The notes under the pieces: generated by a model
Database searches by the model: none
The model's input: only the letters and a program-made list of their open reading frames with translations
What the model was told of the DNA's origin: nothing
Source: Vicugna pacos
Lineage: Eukaryota; Chordata; Mammalia; Artiodactyla; Camelidae
Length of the DNA: 64,000 nt
Reading direction: 5' to 3'
NCBI RefSeq assembly: GCF_048564905.1
Contig: NC_133002.1
Coordinates: forward strand, 30,184,501-30,248,500
Translations under genes and position numbers: made by a program
In this document: positions 53,286 to 64,000 of the stretch, one piece after another
Numbering within the stretch: position 1 is the first letter of the stretch
How the letters are laid out: each line of letters begins with the position of its first letter

Positions 53286-56200
53286 CACAGTAAGTGTTTC
53301 TAATACTACCCATTCCCTCTATGCTAGGTGAATGAACACTCTACACCTGCTCAATTCTGACAGTTCAATGTGTGTTAAAGCTGTTAATCACTTAGCTTAT
53401 TAGGAACAACAGATTATTTTCAGTGGGGAAATACACTACTTACATATATATGGGGATGCACAAGCTGCAACTTGGTTTTACAGTGAAAACTGCATGAATT
53501 TCAAATCAGCACTGGGAAACATACTGGGAAACCAGAGTAAGTGTTTCTATTGTTACCCATTCCTTTTATACTAGATGAACGAATGCCTCTACACCTGCTT
53601 AACTCTGAGAAGTTCCTGTGTGTGAAAACCATCAATCACCTAGCTTGTTGGGAAAACACACTTTGTTTTGATAGGGTACTACACTTCATAGATATATAAG
53701 GGTAGATACTAGCTCCAACTCGGTTTTACCATGGAATTGCATGAACTTCAAACTGGCACTAGTAAACATACAGATAAATGAGAGCAATTGTTTACAGTGC
53801 TAACCATTCCCTTTATGCTAGATGAACGAATGCCTCTACACCTGCTCAATTCTGAGAGTTCAATGTGTGTAAAATTCATCAAACACCTATCTTGTTGGGA
53901 ACACACAGTTTGTTTCCAGTGGGGAACTACACTACATAAATATATATGGGGAGGTACTAGCTCCAACTCGATTTTGCAGTGAAAAATTCATGAAATTCTA
54001 ACTGGCACTATGAAACATACTGACAATCCAGAATAAGTGTTTACACTGCTACCCATTCCTTTATGCTAGATGAATGAATACCTCTACACCTACTCAATTC
54101 TGAGTTCATTGTTTGTGAAAGCTGTCAATCACATAGCTTGCTGGGAACACACAGTTTATTTTGAGTGGGAAAAAACACTAAATATATGTATATATGGATT
54201 TACTAGCTCCAACTCGGTTTTACAGTGAAAACTGCATGAGGTTCAAACTGGCACTAGAATACATACAGAAAAATCAGTGTAAGTGATTCAGGGCTAACCA
54301 TCCTCTTTAAGCTAGATAAACAAATGCCTCTACACCTGCTCAATTGTGAGAGATCAATATGTCTAAAAGTCGTCAGTCACTTCGCTTGTTGGGAATACAA
54401 AGTTTGTTTTGAGTAAGGAACTACGCTACATACATATATATGGGGAGTTACTAGATTCAACTCGATTTTACTGGGAAAACTGCATGAACTTCAACCCGCA
54501 CTTGGAAAAATACTGAGAAATCAGAGTAAGTGTTTATACTGATAACCAATCCCTTTATGCTAGATGAATGAACGCCTTTTCACATGCTCAATTCTGAGAG
54601 TTGAAAGTGTGTGAAAGCTGTAACATAGCTTGTTGGAAAAACAGAGTTTATTTTGAGTAGGAAACTATACTTCATACATATATATATGGGGAGGTACAGG
54701 CTACAACTCGATTTTACAGTGAAAAGTGGATGAAATTCAAACCGAAACTAGGAAACATACTGACAAATCAGAGTAAGTGTTTCTACTGCTACCCATCCCA
54801 TTTTTGCCTAATGAACGAGCGCCTCTACACCTTCTCAATTCTGAGAGTTGAATGTGTGAAAGCCATCCATCACCAAGCTTTTTGAAACGCAAAGTTTGTT
54901 TTGAGTGGGGAAATACGCTACATACATATATATAGGGAGGTAACAGCTCCAACTCGGGTTTACTGTAAAAACTGCATGAATTTCAAACCAGGACTAGGAA
55001 ACAAACTGAGAAATCAGAGTAAGTGTTTCTACTTCTACCCATTCCCTTTATGCTAGATGAATGAATGCCTCTACACTTGCTCTATTCTGAGAGTTCATTG
55101 TGTGTGAAAGCCATCCATTACATAGCCTGTAGGGAATACACAGATTGTTTTGAGTGGGGAACTACACTACATAAATATATATGGGTTTGTGCTATCTGGA
55201 ACTCTGTTTACTGTGATAATTGCATGAATTTCATACTGGCACTATGAAACATACTGAGAAATCAGAGTAAGTGTTTCTTTGTTACCCATTCCCTTTATGC
55301 TAGATGAATGAACACTTCTACACCTGCTCAATACTGAAAGTTTAATGTATGTCAAAACCATCAATCACCTAGCTTGTTGGGAACATACACTTTGTTTTGA
55401 ATGGGGAACTACACTACATACATATATATTTGTGTAGATACTAGCTCCAACTCGGTTTTACAGTGAAAATTGCATGAACTTCAAACAGGCACTAGGAAAC
55501 ATACTGAGAAAACAGAGTAAGTGTTTCTACTGCTAACCATTTTCTTTATGCTAGATGAATGAACGCTTCTCCACATGATCATGTCTGAGATTTGAATCTG
55601 TGTGAACGCCATCAACCACCTACATTTTGGGAACAGACAGTTACTTTTGAGTTGGGAACTATAATACATACAAATAAATGGGGATGTACTAACTCCAACT
55701 CTGTTTTATAGTGAAAACTGCATGAACTTCAATCTGGCAGTAAGAAACATACTGAGATTTCAGAGTAAGTGTTTCTACTGCTACCCATTCCCTTTATGCT
55801 ACATGAGAAAACGCCTGTCCACATGCTAAATTGTGAGAGTTGAATGTGTGTGAAATGCATTAATCAATGAGCTTGTTAGGAAAATGTAGTTTTTTTTGAG
55901 TGGGAACAACACTACATACATATATATGGGAAGACACTTGCTGCAAATTGGTTTTACAATGAAAACTGCATGAACGTCCAATTGGCACTAGGAAACTAAC
56001 TGAGAAGTCAGAGTAAGTGTTTCTATTGCTTCCCATTCAACTTATGCTAGATGAACGAACGCCTCTAGACCTGCTCAATGTTGTGAGTTGAATGTGCAGA
56101 AAACCATTCATCACCTAACTTGTTGGGAACACACAGTTTGTATTTAGTGGGGAAATACACAACATAAATATATATTGAGGGATACTAGCTCATAATCGGT

Positions 56201-57405
56201 TTTACAGAGAAAATTTCATGAATTTCTAACCAGTAATAGGATTCATACTGAGAAATCACACTAAGTGTTTCTACTGCTAACAATTCCCTTTATACAAGAA
56301 GAATGAATGCCTGTCAACATGCTCACATCTGAGAGTTCAACGTGTGTGAAAGCTGTCAAACACCTAGCTTGTTGGGAAAACAGAGATTTTTCCAGTGGGG
56401 AACTACACTACATACATATATATGGGGAGGTACATGCTCCAAACTGGTTTTACAGTGAAAAATGTATGAACTTCTAACTGGCACTAGGAAACGTACTGAG
56501 AAATCAGAGTAAGTGATTATACTGATAACCATTCCCTATATGCTAGAAAAACGAATGCCTATACACCTCCTTAGTTCTGAGAGTTGTATGTGTGTGAAAG
56601 CTATCCATCACCTAGCTTTTTGGGAACACACAGTTTGTTTTGATTGGGGAACTACACTACATACATATAATATATGGGCATGTACTAGTTCCATCTCAGT
56701 TTTACAATGAAAACTGCATGAACTTCAAACCGGCACTAGGAAACACACTGAGAAATCAGAGAAACTTTTACACTGCTACCCATTCCCTTAATGCTAGATG
56801 AATGAACGCCTCTACACCTGCTTATTCTGAGAGTTCAATGTGTTTGAAATCCGTCAAACATCAAGCTTGTTGGGAACACATAGTTTGTTTCCATTGGGGA
56901 ACTACACTACATACATATATATGTGAGGTATTAGCTTCAATATGGTTTTACATTGAAAACTGCATGAACTTCAAACCGGCACTAGGAAACGTTTTGAGAA
57001 ATCAGAGTAAGTGTTTCTACTGCTACCCATTCCATTTATGATAGATGAATGAACAATTCTCCACGTGCTAAATTCTGAGGCTTGAATTTGTGTGAAATCC
57101 CATAATCACCTAGCTTGTTGGGAACACAAATTTCTTTTCAGTGGGGAAATGCACTATTTACATATACATGGGGATGTACTAGCTCCAACTCGGTTTTACA
57201 GTGAAAACTGCATGTACTTCAAATGGCACTAGGAAACATACTGACACACCAGAATAATTGTTTCTACTGCTAACCATTCCTTTTATGCTAGATGAATGAA
57301 CGTCTCTACACCTACTGAATTCTCAGAGTTCAATGTGTGTGAAAGCGGTCAATCACCTAGCTTGGTGGGAACACAGATTTTGTTTTGATTGGGGAATAAC
57401 ACTTC

Positions 57406-57425
57406 ATATATATATATATATATAT
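57406..57425. repeat. (AT)10 tract, locus 2, U4
   Basis: 20 bp, the shortest version of locus 2, in the same unit that has the longest locus 1. Confidence 0.95.
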
Positions 57426-59684
57426 GGGGAAGTACTAGCTTCAACACAGTCTTATAGTGAAAAATACACAGGCTTCAAACCAGCACAAGGAAACATATTG
57501 AGAAACCATAGTAAGCATTTCCAATTCTACCCATTCCCTTTATAATAGATGAATGAACGCCTCAACAGGTGCTCAATATTGAGAGTCAAATGTGTGTGAC
57601 AGCATTCTATCAACTTGCTTTTTGGTAACACACAGTTTGTTTTGAGTGGGGAACTAAGCTACAAAAATATATATTGGTAGGAAGTAGCTCCAACATGGTT
57701 TTACAGTGAAAACTGCATGAACTTCAAACTGGTATTAGGAAACATACTGAGAATTCACAGTTAATTATTCTACTGCTACCCTTTCCCTATATGCTAGATG
57801 AACTAATGCCTCTCCGCATGCTCAATTCTGAGAATTGAATGTGTGTAAAAGCCAACAATCATATAGATTCTTGGGAACACAAAGATTCTTTTCAGTGGGG
57901 AACAGCACTACATACATATATACGGGGATGTACTAGCTCCAAACGGTTTTACTGTGAAAAGTACGTGAACTTCAGACTGGCACTAGGAAACATACTGAGA
58001 AATCAGAGTAAGTGTTTCAACTGCTAGCCATTCCCTTTATGCTAGATGAAAGAACACATATTCATGTGCTCAATTTTGATTGTTGATGTGTGTGAAAGTC
58101 GTCAATATCCTAGCTTGAGGGAACACAATGTTTCTTTTCAGTTGGTGGCTGCACTACATACATTTATTGGGAGGTACTAGTCCCAACTCGTTTTTACTGT
58201 GAAAACAGCATGAAATTCAAACTGGCACTATGAAACAATCTTAGAAATAGGAGTAACTCTTTCCATTGCTACCCATTCCCTTTATGCTAGTTGAATGAAC
58301 ACCTCTACACCTGCTCAATTCTGAGAGTTCAATATGTGTGAGAGCCATCAATCACCTATCTTGTTGGGAACACACAGTTTGTTTTGAGTAGGGAACTACA
58401 CTACATACATATATATGGGGAGGTACAAGCTCCAAGTCCATTTTACAGTGAAAACTTCATGAACATTAAAACTGCACTAGGAAACATACTGAGAAATCAG
58501 ATTAAGTGTTTTTTCTGCTACCCATTCCCCTTATGCTAGATGAACGAATGCCTCTCCAAATGCTCAATTATTACAGTTGAATGTGTGTTAAAGCTATCAC
58601 CTAGCTTGTTCAGAATACACAGTTAGTTTTGAGTGGGGAGGAACAGTACACGTATATATATATATTTATGGGGTGGTTCTAGCTTCAACTCCGTTTTACA
58701 GGGAAAATTTCATGAAATTCTAACTGGCTGTAGGAAAGATATAGAGAAATCACAGTAAGTGTTTCCAGTGCTACACATTTCCTTTATGCTTGATGAATGA
58801 ATACCTCTCCACATGCTCAATTCTGGTAGTTGAATGTATGTGAAAGCCTCCAATCACTTAGCTTGTGGGAACACAAAGATTCTTTTCAGTGTGGAGCTGC
58901 ACTACTTACATAGATATGGGTTCTACTAGCTCCAACTTGGTTTTATTTTGAAAACTGCATGATATTTAAACAGGCACAAGGAAGCATACCAAGAAATCAG
59001 ACTAAGTCATTCTACTGCTAACCATTCTCTTTATAATTGATGAAAGAACGCCTCTCCATATGCTCATTTCTGAGAGTTGAATGTGTGTGAAAGTCATCAA
59101 TCACATACCTTGTTGGGAACACACAGTTTTGTGTGGGGTACTACAGTACATACATACATATTGGGAGGTACTAGCTCCAACTCGATTTTACAGTGAAAAC
59201 TGCATGAACTTCAAACCAGTACTAGGAAACATACTGAGAAACTAGAGAAAGTGTTTCTACTGCAACCCATTCCCTTTATGCTAGATGAACGAATGTCTCT
59301 CCACATGCTAAATTCTGAGACTTGAATTTGTGTGAAATCCCTTAATCACCTAGCTTGTTGGGAACACAAAGTTTCTTTTCAGTGGGAAAATGCACTATTT
59401 ACATATACATGGGGATGTACTAGCTCCAACTCGGTTTCACAGTGAAAACTGCATGAACTTCAAAATAGCACTAGCAAACATACTGAGTAATCAGAGTAAG
59501 TGTTTACAGTGCTACCCATTCCCTTTATGCTAGATGAAGGACTACCTATCCATATGCTCAATTAAGAGAGTTGAATGTGTGTCAAAGCTGTCAATTACCT
59601 AGCTTGTTGGGAACACACTCTTTTAAGTGGGGTATTACCCTACATACATATATATTGGTAGGTACTAGCTCCATTTCGGTTTTA

Positions 59685-59693
59685 CAGTGAAAA
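59685..59693. repeat. Hybrid B/A monomer junction in U4
   Basis: It is the same hybrid join as in U2 and U3, at the equivalent position. Confidence 0.88.
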
Positions 59694-62600
59694 CTGCATG
59701 AACTTCAAACAGGCACTAAGAAAAATACCGAGGAACCAGAGATAGTGTTTCTACTGCAACCCATTCTATTTATGCTAGAGGAACGAATGTCTGTCCACAT
59801 GCTCAATTCTGAGAGTTACGCATGTATGAAAGCCATCAATCCGCTAGCTTGTTGGGAGCACACAGTTTATTTGGGCATGAAACTTCAATACATACATATA
59901 TATTGGGAGGCACTAGCTCCAACTCAGTTTCACAGTGAAAACTGCATGAAATTCAAACCATCACTAGGAAACATACTGTGAATCCAGAGTTAGAGTTTCT
60001 ACTGAAACCCATTCCACTTATGCCAGATAAACGAACGTCTCTCTACATGCTCAATTCTGAGAGTTAACTGTGTGTGAAAGCCAAGAATCTTCTAGCTTGT
60101 TGGAAACACACAGACCTTTTGAGAGTGAAACTACACTACCTACATATATATGGGGATTTATAGCTCCAAAGCGGTTTTACAGTTAAAACTGCATGAATTT
60201 CAAACTGGCAATAGGGAACTTACTGAGAGACAAAAGTTCGTGTTTCTACTGCAAACCATTCCCTTTATGCCAGATGAATGAAAGTCTTTCCATATGCTCA
60301 ATTTTGAGAGTTATGTGTGTGTGATTGTCGTCAAGGTTATAGCTTGTTGGGATCACACAGCTTCTTTTGAGAGTGAAAACACACTACGTACATATATATG
60401 TGGAGGCAGAAGATATACCTCGGTTTTAGAGTGGAAACAGCATGAATTTTAAATGGTTACTGGGAAACATACTGATAAACCAGAGATTGTGTTTATACTG
60501 CAACCCATTTACTTTATGTTAAATGAACGAAAGTCTCTCCACATGCTAAATTCTGAGAGTTAAGTGTGTGTGAAACAAGTCAATTTGCTAGCCTGTTTGG
60601 AAAACACAGTTTCTTGTGAGTGAAACTACACTACATTTATATATATGGGGAGGCACTAGATCCAACTAGGTTTTACAGTGAAAACTACATGAACTTCAAA
60701 CCGGCAGTAGGAAGCATACTGAAAAAGCAGAGGTAGTGTTTCTACTGCAAAGTATTCCATTTATACTACATGAACAAATGTCTCTCCACATGCTCAATTC
60801 TGAGAGTTAAGTGTGTGTGAAAGCCCTCAATTTCCTAGCTTCTTGGGAACACACAGTTAGTGTTGAGACTGAAATTACACTAAATACATAATATGGGGAG
60901 GCACAAACTCCAACACGATTTTACAGTGAAAACTGCATGAACTTCAAACTGGCACTAGGAAACTTATTGAGATTCCAGTTTTAATGTTTCTACTGCAACT
61001 GATTACATTTTTGCCAGATGAACGAACATCTCTCCACATACTTAATTCTTGGAGTTAAGTGTGTGTGAAAGCCATTAATTTCCTGGATTGTTGGGAACAC
61101 ACAGTTTCTTTAGAGTGTGAACTACAGTACATACATATATATGGGGACGGACTTGATCCAACTCAGTTTTACTGTGAATACTGCATGAAAATCAAACTGG
61201 CACTAGGAAACATACTGAGAAACCAGAGTGAGTGTTTCTACTGCAACCCATTCTATTATGCCAGATGAATGAACGTCTCTTCACATGCTGAATTCTGAGA
61301 GATAAGTGTTTGTGAAATCCATCAATCTCTGAGCTTGTTGGGAAAACACAGTTTGTTTTGAGAATGAAACTACACTACATACATATACATTGGGAGGAAC
61401 AAGCTCTAACTCAATTTTACAGAGAAAACTGCATGAACTTCAAACTGACACTAGGAATCATACCGAGAAACCAGAGTTAGTGTTTGTACAGAAACCCATC
61501 CTCTTTAAGGTAGATGAGCAAGGGTGTCTCACCAGCTCAATTCTGAGATTTAAGTACGTGTGAAATCCGACAATCTGCTAGCTTGTTGCGAACACACAGT
61601 TTGTTTTGAGAGTGAAAATAGACTACAAACATGTATATGGGGGAGTCCTATTTCCAAATCTGTTTTACACTGACAACTGCATGAACTAAAAAACAGCACT
61701 AGGAAACATATTGAGAGACCAGAGTTCCTGTTTCTACTGCCACCCATTCCCTTTATGCTAGATGAACCAAAATCTCTCCACATGATCAATTCTGAGGGTT
61801 AAGTGTGTGTTAAAATTGTCAGTCTCCGAGCTTGTTGGGAACACACAGTTTGTTCTGAGACTGAAATTACAATACAAACATAATGAGGGGGGCAAGCTCC
61901 CACCCGGTTTTAAAGTGAAAACTCCATGAACTTCACACAGGAACTAGTAAACCTAATGAGAGACCAGAAATATTGCTCCTAATGCATCCCATTCCATTTA
62001 TGCTAGATGAACGAATGTCTCACTACATGCTCAATTCTGAGAGTTAAGTGTGTGTGAAAGCTGTCAATCTCTTAGCTTTTTGGGAACACACCATTACTAT
62101 TGGGAATGAAACAACACTGCATACATAATATGGAAGGGACAAGCTCCAAATCGGGTTTACAGTGAAAACTGCATGAACTTCAAAGCGGCACTAGGAAACA
62201 TACTGAGAAAGCAGAGTTATTGTTTCGACTGCAACCCATTCCATTTATTTTCGATAAATGAACATCTGTCCTCAAGTTTAATTCTGATAGTTAACTGTGT
62301 GTGTGTGAAACCTGCCAATCTCCTAGCTTGTTGGGAACACTCAGTTTCTTCTGAGGGTGAAACTACACTACATAAATAATATGGGGAAGCACAAACTCCA
62401 AATTGATTTTAAAGTGAAAACTGCATGAATTTCAAACCGGCACTAGGAAACATACTGAGAGAGAGTTAGTGTTTCTACTGCAAACCATTTCCTTTATGCA
62501 AGATGAACGAAAGTCTCTCCACATGCTCAAATCTCAGAGTTAAGTGTGTAGGAAAGCTGTCAATCTGCTAGCTTATTGGGAATGCACAGTTTATTCTGAG

Positions 62601-63648
62601 AGTGAAACTACACTACATACTTATATATGGGGAGGCAATAGCTCCATCTCGTTTTTTCAGTGAAAACTGCATGAACTTCTAACTGGCACTAGGAAACATA
62701 CTGAGAAACCAGAGTTTGTGTTTCTACAGATACCTGTTCCACTATGGCAGATGAACACACATCTCTCCACATGCTCAATTCTGAGAGTTTAGTGTGTGTG
62801 AAAGCTGTCAATATCCTAGCTTGTAAAAAACACACAGTTTCTTTTGAGAGTGAAAATACACTACATACATATATATTTGGATGCAGAATCTACTACTTGG
62901 TTTTACAGTAGAATATGCACGAAATTCAAACCGGCATTAGGAAACATACTGAGAAACCAGAGTAAGTGTTTCTACTGCAACCCATTCCCTTTAAGCTAGA
63001 TGCACGAAACTCTCTCCACATGCTCAATTCTGAGAGTTTAGTGTATGTTAAAGCCATTAATTTGCTAGCTTGTTGGGAAAACACAGTTTCTTGTTAGTTG
63101 ATCTACACTAAATTCATATATATGTGGAGGAAGTAGCTACAACTTGGTTTTACAGTAAAAACTGAATAAACTTCAAACCTCCACTAGGAAACTTACTGGG
63201 AAAACAGAGGTGTTGTTTTACTGCAACCCATTCCATTTAGGCTAGATGAATGAAAGTCTCTTGACATGTTCAAACCTGAGACTTAAGTGTGTGTGAATGC
63301 CGTTAATCTGCCTGCTTCTTGGGAACACACATTTCCTTATGAGGGTGAAACTACACTACATACATATATATGGTGGATTTCTACCTCCAAATGGGTTTTA
63401 CATTGAAACAGCATGTACTACAAACGAGCACTAGGAAACATGCTGAGAGATCAATGGTTGTGTTTCTACTGCCACCCATTCCCTTTATGCTAGATGAACG
63501 GACGTCTCTCCACATGCACAATTCTGAGAGTTAAGAGTGTGTGAAAGCCATCAATCTCTTATCTTGCTGCGAACACACTGTTACTAAGAGACTGAATCTA
63601 CACTACGTACATAATATGGGCAGTTACTAGCTCAAACTCGGTTTTACA
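59690..63648. repeat. Type A block across U4/U5
   Basis: It has the same monomer order as 47,604-51,562. It passes into type B at about 63,649, where the start of the U5 type B block continues to the window edge. Confidence 0.85.
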
Positions 63649-64000
63649 GTGAAAATTTCATGAAATTCTAACTAGCACTAAGAAACATACCGACAAATCA
63701 GAGTAACTGATTACAGTCCTTAATATTCCCTTTTGCTAGATGAATGAATGTCTCTACACCTACTCAAATCTCAGAGTTCAATGTGTGTGAAAGATGTCAA
63801 TCACCTAGCTTGATGGGAACACAAAGTTTGTTTTGAGTGGGGAATTACACTACATATATTTATATGGGAAAGTACTAGATTCAACATGGTTTACAGTGAA
63901 AAATGCATGACTTTCAAATCGGCACAGGGATACAAATTGAGAAATCATAGTAAGTGTTTCCAGTTCTATTCATACCCTTTATGCTAGATGAGCGAATGCT
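62173..64000. repeat. HOR unit U5, partial (left 1,828 bp)
   Basis: This is the start of a further unit, matching 355-2,182, 27,219-29,046, 38,030-39,857 and 50,087-51,914. It runs off the window edge in type B sequence. At 63,980 it has T in acccttTatgc, shared with U3 (39,837), where U1, U2 and U4 have C. Confidence 0.92.

Larger units (their letters stand above)
51563..59689. repeat. Type B block of U4
   Basis: It is collinear with the other type B blocks and carries the 60-bp AT tract. It ends at the hybrid monomer at 59,685-59,693. Confidence 0.85.
50087..62172. repeat. HOR unit U4, standard 48-monomer form with expanded AT tract
   Basis: U4 is 12,086 bp and matches U3 monomer for monomer. 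It carries the longest AT tract in the window (60 bp at 52,759-52,818) and a short version of the second tract (20 bp). Private changes include a C at about 52,430 (atgaCtgttgaatg) and an altered left flank of the L1 piece at 53,159-53,166. At the variant equivalent to U1 base 1,753 it carries A like U1, unlike U2, U3 and U5. Confidence 0.93.
1..64000. repeat. Satellite array, ~247-bp monomer, head to tail across the whole window
   Basis: Every part of the window except the L1 pieces and AT tracts aligns to one monomer of about 247 bp. Successive copies of the anchor gcatgaacttcaaa fall at about 353, 604, 848, 1089, 1341, 1590, 1842, 2087 and so on. Each monomer carries the same ordered landmarks: cactaggaaacatactgag, ttccctttatgctagatga, ctcaattctgagagtt, tagcttgttgggaacaca, ctacatacatatatatgggg and ggttttacagtgaaaactgc. 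All copies face the same way and abut without spacers. Neighbouring monomers differ clearly, whereas monomers one large unit apart are almost identical, which is the mark of a higher-order repeat. Placement in centromeric or pericentromeric heterochromatin is inference. I do not recognise the monomer as a named satellite family. Confidence 0.97.

Noticed and set aside
27219-62172. Near-identical 12-kb units as an assembly duplication artefact
   Set aside because: Each unit has its own single-base variants, AT-tract lengths and, in U2, a private deletion, so they are distinct copies. Read-level confirmation would still be needed for the exact number.
1-64000. CENP-B box
   Set aside because: I looked for TTCG followed at the right distance by A and CGGG on the + strand and found only poor partial matches, for example ttcgataaatgaac near 437 and cttcgcttgttggga near 4,613. 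I did not exhaustively scan the reverse strand.
1-64000. Alpha satellite or another named mammalian satellite
   Set aside because: The period is about 247 bp, not 171 bp, and the landmark words do not match alpha satellite, the mouse satellites or the bovine satellites as I remember them. I therefore gave no family name.
1-64000. CRISPR-like or phage-type repeat array
   Set aside because: The repeats abut with no unique spacers, are far too long, and the L1 tail points to a mammal.

Overview
The whole window is satellite DNA. It is one head-to-tail array of an AT-rich monomer of about 247 bp, all in the same orientation, with no recognisable gene, RNA gene, CRISPR array or intact mobile element. 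The only non-satellite sequence is a 123-bp piece of a LINE-1 3' end, seen four times because it sits inside the larger repeat, plus two short (AT)n tracts per large repeat. The pattern is that of a mammalian (peri)centromeric or other heterochromatic satellite block. The LINE-1 piece resembles L1 3' tails that I recall from camelid genomes (camel, llama, alpaca). Artiodactyl/camelid is therefore my best guess at the host, but it rests on memory and not on a search.

The array is a nested higher-order repeat (HOR). Taking position 355 as an arbitrary phase point, the units are U1 355-27218 (26,864 bp, 108 monomers), U2 27219-38029 (10,811 bp, 43 monomers), U3 38030-50086 (12,057 bp, 48 monomers), U4 50087-62172 (12,086 bp, 48 monomers) and the start of U5 62173-64000. 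The left 354 bases are the end of a preceding unit. U3 and U4 are the standard 48-monomer form. U1 carries 60 extra monomers (14,809 bp, about 9,931-24,739) and U2 lacks 5 (1,237 bp). I see only scattered single-base differences between units in the stretches I compared. Their length differences are fully explained by these two in-register events, the two (AT)n tracts, one T-run and one 1-bp change beside the L1 piece.

Monomers fall into three types by diagnostic words. Type A has ctgcaaccc, gttaagtgtg and gagagtgaaactac. Type B has ctgctaccc, gttgaatgtg or gttcaatgtg, and gagtggggaactac. Type C has ctagtgctaccc, aacacagagtttc and catatctatgg. The U1 layout is A to about 1,830, B to about 10,785, C to about 15,530, B to about 16,590, then A into U2. 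The short units read A-B-A, with a chimeric B/A monomer where the long unit holds the extra B-C-B-A stretch. Older, decayed HORs are visible inside each type: a 6-monomer cycle in C, an 11-12-monomer cycle in A, and a 22-monomer duplication in B.

No genes work together here. The interest is in how the array evolves: homeologous exchange in monomer register, mosaic variants among units, a datable LINE insertion carried along by amplification, and CpG decay across monomers.
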